DNA from: Planctomycetota bacterium
GTDB lineage: Bacteria > Planctomycetota > Phycisphaerae > UBA1845
Length of the DNA stretch: 10,778 nucleotides
Reading direction: 5' to 3'
Assembly: GCA_024277835.1 (NCBI GenBank)
Contig: JAJRUK010000025.1
Coordinates: 1 to 10,778 of the forward strand
Every line of letters starts with the position of its first letter. Positions within the stretch are counted from its first letter, which is position 1. This document shows, piece by piece, positions 6,963 through 10,778 of this stretch. Under the pieces are notes generated by a model. That model saw only the letters and a list, made by a program, of their open reading frames with translations, was not told the origin of the DNA and ran no database searches. Both the position numbers and the translations under genes were made by a program.

Positions 6963-7256
6963 CTAGGCCAATTTGTCTACGACCGACTTGAACTCGGTAG
7001 CGTCGAACGCTCGTATCATCGTCGTTTTGACCTTGGCGTTATGGCCTAGGTCTAGAACGAGCGCGGCGGCGGTCGCTTCGTCCGGCGCGTTTAGAATGAA
7101 CGCACCGTCGTATTCTCCCAGCGTCCAAAACTGCGCCTCGATGCTTGCGCCGAGCTTGGCAGCGGTTTCCTTGAACCCATCGGCACGATCGATGGATTCC
7201 TTGACGGCAGCAACACCGCTCTGCGTAAACTTTAACAATACCAAATAACGTGTCAT
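6963..7256 (-). CDS. GYD-domain small protein
   Basis: The product has 97 residues from an ATG with AAGGAG six bases upstream. The whole chain matches my recollection of the GYD-domain family (ferredoxin-like alpha/beta dimeric fold, about 95 residues): MTRYLVLLKFTQSGV opening, RADGFKETAAKLGA helix at 24-38, FWTLGEYDGAFILNAPDE at 43-60 containing the family's -YD- core, an alanine-rich helix to about 70, and IRAFDATEF near the end. The biochemical role of the family is not established; members are usually cytoplasmic and single-domain. It lies 77 bases downstream of the thioesterase with no hairpin seen between them, so it may be the last gene of that operon. Its stop codon falls inside a sequence that resembles a mobile-element end. 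Confidence 0.9.
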   Translation of the reverse strand: MTRYLVLLKFTQSGVAAVKESIDRADGFKETAAKLGASIEAQFWTLGEYDGAFILNAPDEATAAALVLDLGHNAKVKTTMIRAFDATEFKSVVDKLA

Positions 7257-7333
7257 GTCTCGCTCCTTGTTTGCCGTTCATTCGCGAACCGGATTTCCAA
7301 GACAATACTTGATGCAACCGGCTGCGATGTTTC

Positions 7334-7750
7334 TTACTTCGCGTCTCCCTCAAGAATCGCTCTTAGATTTTGAGGGATCGAAATTGACTCAAACTTACCC
7401 GGCGCGGTCGCACAACACACCGCCGTCGTTCGACCGAGGGCAATGCGCTTTTCGTCGCGAAGAAACTCAACCTCGTACGTTACCGAGCGATCGCCAACAT
7501 TCTCCACCTTGAACTTCAGCTCCAGCTCGTCTTCGAAACGCGCTGGCGCAAAGTATTCGCAGGCTGTCGCGACGCGGGGCCAACTGATTTCGCCATCGCC
7601 CTCCGAGAAAATAACGCAAGCACCGGCAGATCGCCAGAAGGCGTGCTCAACTTCTTCCATGTAGCGGTAGTAGTTGGAAAAGTGCATCACGCTCGCGAGG
7701 TCGGTCTCGGCGAACGATACGCGGCGTTTTATGGAGAACTCTGCAGCCAA
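7334..7750 (-). CDS. Hotdog-fold acyl-CoA thioesterase (4HBT/YbgC-like)
   Basis: The product has 138 residues, the usual size for a single-hotdog thioesterase. It starts at TTG 7750, with GGGAG eight bases upstream lying within the end of the symporter gene; no ATG is available before the first conserved strand. The signature is at 13-35: FAETDLASVMHFSNYYRYMEE, matching the D-x-D/T-D...G/S-V-x-H-x-x-x-Y pattern of 4-hydroxybenzoyl-CoA thioesterase relatives. Asp17 is in the position of the catalytic aspartate and His23 follows. The central strands (ELELKFKVENVGDRSVTYEVEF) complete the fold. It should hydrolyse an acyl- or aroyl-CoA (or acyl-carrier) thioester in the cytoplasm; the substrate cannot be read from the sequence. 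It follows the symporter stop by four bases, so translation is probably coupled, the weak TTG keeping its level below that of the upstream genes (inference). Confidence 0.9.
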   Translation of the reverse strand: MAAEFSIKRRVSFAETDLASVMHFSNYYRYMEEVEHAFWRSAGACVIFSEGDGEISWPRVATACEYFAPARFEDELELKFKVENVGDRSVTYEVEFLRDEKRIALGRTTAVCCATAPGKFESISIPQNLRAILEGDAK

Positions 7751-7754
7751 TAGC

Positions 7755-9386
7755 TTAACTCCCGAAGAACTTGTCGATCGTCGCGGGGGACGGTGGTTTG
7801 GTCACGAGCGAAACAAGCACCAGCGCCGCCGTTGAACAACCGATGATCGTCGCAACCGGCATCATCCCGGCGACGAGGTATGACCGATTCGCACCCCACC
7901 CGGAATCGCGAAAGAGCATGAACCAGACGACGGCAGCGGTAATGACGCAGGCGTACGCGCCCAGTTTCGTCACGCGCTTCCAATAGAGCGACGCGAAAAC
8001 AAGCGGGAAAAGACTTGCGAACCCGCTGGAGCACCAGACGGCCATCGGAAACACGCCGATGTCTTTCCACTCGACCGCAATCACATAAGTCACCAAGACG
8101 ATCCCGACGACAAAGAGTCGTCCTACGAGAACGCGCTGCCGATCGGTGAGGCGATCGCGCGAAAGATAGTGGCCGACCATGTCGTTGCTGAAAATACTCC
8201 CGATGCAAAGGAACTGCGAATCGAGCGATGACATGATCGCGGCGAGAATCCCCGCGGTTAGAAATCCGCCGAGGATCGGGCTTGTCATCTTCTTGACCAT
8301 GACGGCAAGCACCGCATTTTGCTTCGGGAAATCCGGCGGTATGACGAACCGTCCGTCCATGATCGCGGACGTCGCCCACACTCCGATCAGGACACAGGGC
8401 ACCCACACAATCATGATCATCAAGGGGTGCGCGATGACCGGTAATCGAAATGACTTGGCAGACTTGGCGGTTAACCAGTGTTGAAACAAGTGCGGAAACA
8501 TCCCGACGCTCAGGGGGATAAACATGTAAGTGAAGAACGCGAGCCTTGAAATGGACTCGGGTTCTTGTGGCTTGATGATGGCTGTTTTCTTGTCCTTTTC
8601 CCAATGGGCGAGCTTTTTCTCGAACACTTTCTGGTCCGCGTCTGTCGCGATCGACTTGAGTCTTGAGGGGTTGTACTCGCGAACGAGTTCCGTCGCCGCC
8701 TGCGGACCGCCGAGTTTGTCGGCGATGACAAAAAACGTGACGCAACCGAGAATCATAAAAACGATCGTCTGAAACGCGTTCGCCCAGGCGGTCCCACGAA
8801 CCCCGCCAAAGAAAACGTAGGTCAACACGACAAGACAAATCACGCCCGCCCCCAACCAGTAGGGAACCGCGCCGTCGAACCGAGGATTGTCACTCGGAAA
8901 AAGACCCGGAAAAGCGCCGCCGGTCAGGTTTTCAATCACCGTGCCGGAGCTAATCACGCCGATCAGCAAATACGGAATAACAAGGCCTACAAGAATCGGA
9001 AAAAGAACGATCCCGATTTTGTCTGACTCGAACCGGTCGCGAAAAAACTGAATCTGCGTAACGTAGCCATGCTTTGCACCCAGCGACCAGAGCTTGATCC
9101 CGATGAAGAAAAAGCACGCGGAATGAATGATGCCCGACCAGGAGGCCATCTTCCCGTATGCGCCGATACCGCCTTTGAACGCTTCGCCGGTGCTCCCTAC
9201 CAATGCAAACGCGGTCATCGTCGTCCCGAAGAGCGACATGAGAAGAAGAAACGGACCGATCCCGCGAGAGGCGAGGAAGTAATCCGCAGAAGTTCCTCGG
9301 AAAGAGCGACTGCTAAAAAGTCCAAGCCCCAGAAGTAGACCCAGATAACAAACGACGATGACGACGGTAATCATGCCCGAACTCAT
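7755..9386 (-). CDS. Sodium:solute symporter family (SSS) transporter
   Basis: The product has 543 residues and about 13 hydrophobic segments, as expected for an SSS carrier of the LeuT fold. Landmarks are SLFGTTMTAFALVGSTGEAF (51-70, around the first unwound helix), YVFFGGVRGTAWANAFQT (190-207), and ILAAIMSSLDSQFLCIGSIF (380-399), in which the paired serines 386-387 correspond to the residues forming the Na2 sodium site in PutP and vSGLT. A long, strongly charged loop at about 238-279 (EKKLAHWEKDKK) is a local insertion. The substrate is unknown; SSS members with a DUF3311 partner often carry organic anions, but that is only a family tendency. The start ATG overlaps the stop of the DUF3311 gene (ATGA), which indicates translational coupling and a two-component transporter. 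Confidence 0.95.
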   Translation of the reverse strand: MSSGMITVVIVVCYLGLLLGLGLFSSRSFRGTSADYFLASRGIGPFLLLMSLFGTTMTAFALVGSTGEAFKGGIGAYGKMASWSGIIHSACFFFIGIKLWSLGAKHGYVTQIQFFRDRFESDKIGIVLFPILVGLVIPYLLIGVISSGTVIENLTGGAFPGLFPSDNPRFDGAVPYWLGAGVICLVVLTYVFFGGVRGTAWANAFQTIVFMILGCVTFFVIADKLGGPQAATELVREYNPSRLKSIATDADQKVFEKKLAHWEKDKKTAIIKPQEPESISRLAFFTYMFIPLSVGMFPHLFQHWLTAKSAKSFRLPVIAHPLMIMIVWVPCVLIGVWATSAIMDGRFVIPPDFPKQNAVLAVMVKKMTSPILGGFLTAGILAAIMSSLDSQFLCIGSIFSNDMVGHYLSRDRLTDRQRVLVGRLFVVGIVLVTYVIAVEWKDIGVFPMAVWCSSGFASLFPLVFASLYWKRVTKLGAYACVITAAVVWFMLFRDSGWGANRSYLVAGMMPVATIIGCSTAALVLVSLVTKPPSPATIDKFFGS

Positions 9387-9616
9387 GCGTCACCCCCGGT
9401 TGTTGATGATGCGTCGGTTTCGCCCTCGAGTCCTTTGGGCCAGTAGAACTTGACCGCCATCGCCCAGAGGGTGGCAGCCGCGATGGAGACACCTGCCTGA
9501 TACGCGAGGCCGATGGGGATAAACCCGAAGACAAGCGGGTCGATTCGATCCCACCACCAGAAGTCCTGATGAGCGAGTGCGAGCAGGACAATCATCGCGT
9601 AAACAAGTTTCTTCAT
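9383..9616 (-). CDS. DUF3311-type small membrane protein, partner of the symporter
   Basis: The product has 77 residues from the ATG at 9616, which overlaps the TGA of the oxidoreductase gene as ATGA. An upstream frame start at 9664 would overlap that gene by 52 bases and is unnecessary. Two hydrophobic segments (about 3-15 and 28-55) are separated by FWWWDRIDPLVFGFIP, the hallmark of the DUF3311 family (W/N-x-x-x-P-x-V/L-F-G-x-P). The chain ends in an acidic, serine/threonine-rich tail. DUF3311 proteins are commonly encoded immediately before an SSS symporter, exactly as here. By analogy with YhdT next to PanF it is presumably an accessory subunit, although no mechanism is established. Confidence 0.88.
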   Translation of the reverse strand: MKKLVYAMIVLLALAHQDFWWWDRIDPLVFGFIPIGLAYQAGVSIAAATLWAMAVKFYWPKGLEGETDASSTTGGDA

Positions 9617-10778
9617 TTGGTTGTACTCTTGGCCATCGGAAACGGGTCCGGTAGTTTGACCCAACGGCGGAGTTCGTCAAATACGTCGTCGACGCCTTCG
9701 CTGAAGACGTCGCCAATGAGCAGGCGGACGATGTGGTCGCGGTATTGGGGGCACTGTTTATTGAATTTCCCGAAACTGAAGGCGTCATCGTAGAATGCGT
9801 AGATAAGCTGGCGAATGTTGTGCAAGCCTGCGAGCAGTTCGGGGGCGAAGACACCGAGCTTCTCGGCGCTCGTGTCGCCAGCGTCTAGGGCTGCGTGGAT
9901 CGCGTCGGCGGCCATCTCGCCCGATTTCAGCGCGAGGAAAACCCCCGATGAATAGACCGGATCAAGAAACGCGAACGCGTCCCCAATGAGCACCCAACCG
10001 TCGCCGGCGATCTTCGTCGCGCGGTAGGAAAAGTCGCGCGTGACGAAGGCGGACGAAATGCGCTCAGCGCCTTTCAGGCGCCACCTGACCCCCGGACAGT
10101 TCGCGATTTCCTCGTCGAGCGTTGCAAGCGGATCATCGCCGCGACCGGTGAACAGGTAAGAAGGCGGAGCGACAACGCCAATACTTGTCATGTCGCCCGG
10201 TAGCGGGATCGACCAGAACCAACCCTTTCGATCCGGCGTGTGAATGATAATTGTCCCGCCGGCGTTTCGACCGCCGTCGCTGTGTGCGCCTTTGTAGTAG
10301 GCGTAGATCGATGCGTTCTTAAGATCGGGGTCCGCAACACGAAGCCCAAGCTGTAGCGATAGAAGCGTGTTCATCCCCGTCGCATCAACGACGACCTTCG
10401 CGCTGATCGCTTCGTCTCCACTCGTCTTCACGCCAACAGCCCGATCGCCCTCGAAAAGAACTTCCGTGACCCCAACCCCTTCGCGAACCTCGACGCCGTG
10501 CTCACGAGCGTTGTCGAGCATCATCTTGTCGAACTTGTCGCGAGGCACCTGCCAGGTCTTGGACCACTCGCCGGGATCGCGATCGGTGAAGTAGTAGGGC
10601 TGGGAGTCTTTCCCGGAAGCGGAGACGAACTGAACGCTCTCTTTCGTTGGAAAACCGGCGGCTTTGAGTTTGTCGAGGATGCAAAGACGCTTGAATGTCG
10701 GGTACGTCTGCGGCATGAGCGATTCGCCGATGTGGGGACGCGGGAAACGCGAGCGCTCAAGGATGAGAACGCGACGAC
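9613..10778 (-). CDS. FAD-dependent oxidoreductase, flavin-dependent-halogenase-like; N-terminus outside window
   Basis: The visible 387 residues lack only the first 20-30, which would hold the GxGxxG nucleotide-binding loop; the frame is open to the window edge. What remains starts RRVLILERSRFPRPHIGESL, the end of the first Rossmann strand plus the GES motif (17-19) of tryptophan-halogenase-like proteins. Other landmarks are Lys45 in FPTKESVQF, at the place of the active-site lysine of flavin halogenases; DATG (131-134); WFWSIP (186-191), which fits the halogenase W-x-W-x-I-P motif; and IGDAFAFLDPVYSSG (264-278), the FAD-ribityl-binding GD segment that also fits F-x-x-P-x-x-S-x-G. The halogenase motifs occur in some non-halogenating relatives too, so the reaction (halogenation, hydroxylation or saturation of a C=C bond) is open. 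It heads the operon and is stop/start-overlapped with the DUF3311 gene. Confidence 0.9.
   Translation of the reverse strand, partial: RRVLILERSRFPRPHIGESLMPQTYPTFKRLCILDKLKAAGFPTKESVQFVSASGKDSQPYYFTDRDPGEWSKTWQVPRDKFDKMMLDNAREHGVEVREGVGVTEVLFEGDRAVGVKTSGDEAISAKVVVDATGMNTLLSLQLGLRVADPDLKNASIYAYYKGAHSDGGRNAGGTIIIHTPDRKGWFWSIPLPGDMTSIGVVAPPSYLFTGRGDDPLATLDEEIANCPGVRWRLKGAERISSAFVTRDFSYRATKIAGDGWVLIGDAFAFLDPVYSSGVFLALKSGEMAADAIHAALDAGDTSAEKLGVFAPELLAGLHNIRQLIYAFYDDAFSFGKFNKQCPQYRDHIVRLLIGDVFSEGVDDVFDELRRWVKLPDPFPMAKSTTK

Noticed and set aside
7729..8838. A 369-codon minus-strand frame overlapping the symporter in another phase.
   Set aside because: It is extremely rich in arginine and contains no hydrophobic segments or motifs, while the symporter frame covers the same DNA with conserved family motifs.

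Overview
The window is a densely packed bacterial chromosome segment in which every gene I can support lies on the minus strand, so transcription runs from high to low coordinates. The most likely source is a planctomycete (Planctomycetota). I base this on the pile-up of exported PQQ-type beta-propellers with a Q(W/F)GG-(P/K)-N start to the mature protein, a symporter with a DUF3311 partner, frequent GTG/TTG starts and a strong excess of CGATCG. This is pattern recognition, not a database result. GC content looks moderately high, and no rRNA, tRNA, CRISPR array or intact transposase gene was seen.

Right-hand block (10778 to 6963). It opens with an FAD-dependent oxidoreductase of the flavin-halogenase-like superfamily, whose first roughly 20-30 residues lie outside the window. 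A 77-residue DUF3311-type membrane protein follows, then a sodium:solute symporter (SSS family), then a hotdog-fold acyl-CoA thioesterase with a TTG start. The first three genes are joined by two ATGA stop/start overlaps and the thioesterase starts 4 bases after the symporter stop, so the four look like one co-translated operon. A 97-residue GYD-domain protein follows after a 77-base gap and may be the last gene of the unit.

Boundary (6962 to 6807). Two small hairpins sit directly behind the GYD stop codon and probably end the first transcript. The edge of this segment resembles a transposon-end or dispersed-repeat sequence. A perfect 15-base palindrome lies nearer the next gene and could be an operator.

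Left-hand block (6806 to 1). A small five-helix membrane protein with a faint DMT/EamA look is followed after 14 bases by a BamB-like exported propeller with eight visible repeats. Then come four mutually paralogous exported PQQ-type propellers in tandem. Three carry ordinary signal peptides and the last, cut off by the window edge, carries a lipobox. Spacers between the propeller genes are 53, 62, 68 and 165 bases. The array looks like an old tandem duplication that diverged in membrane anchoring and C-terminal tail; what these proteins bind cannot be read from the sequence.
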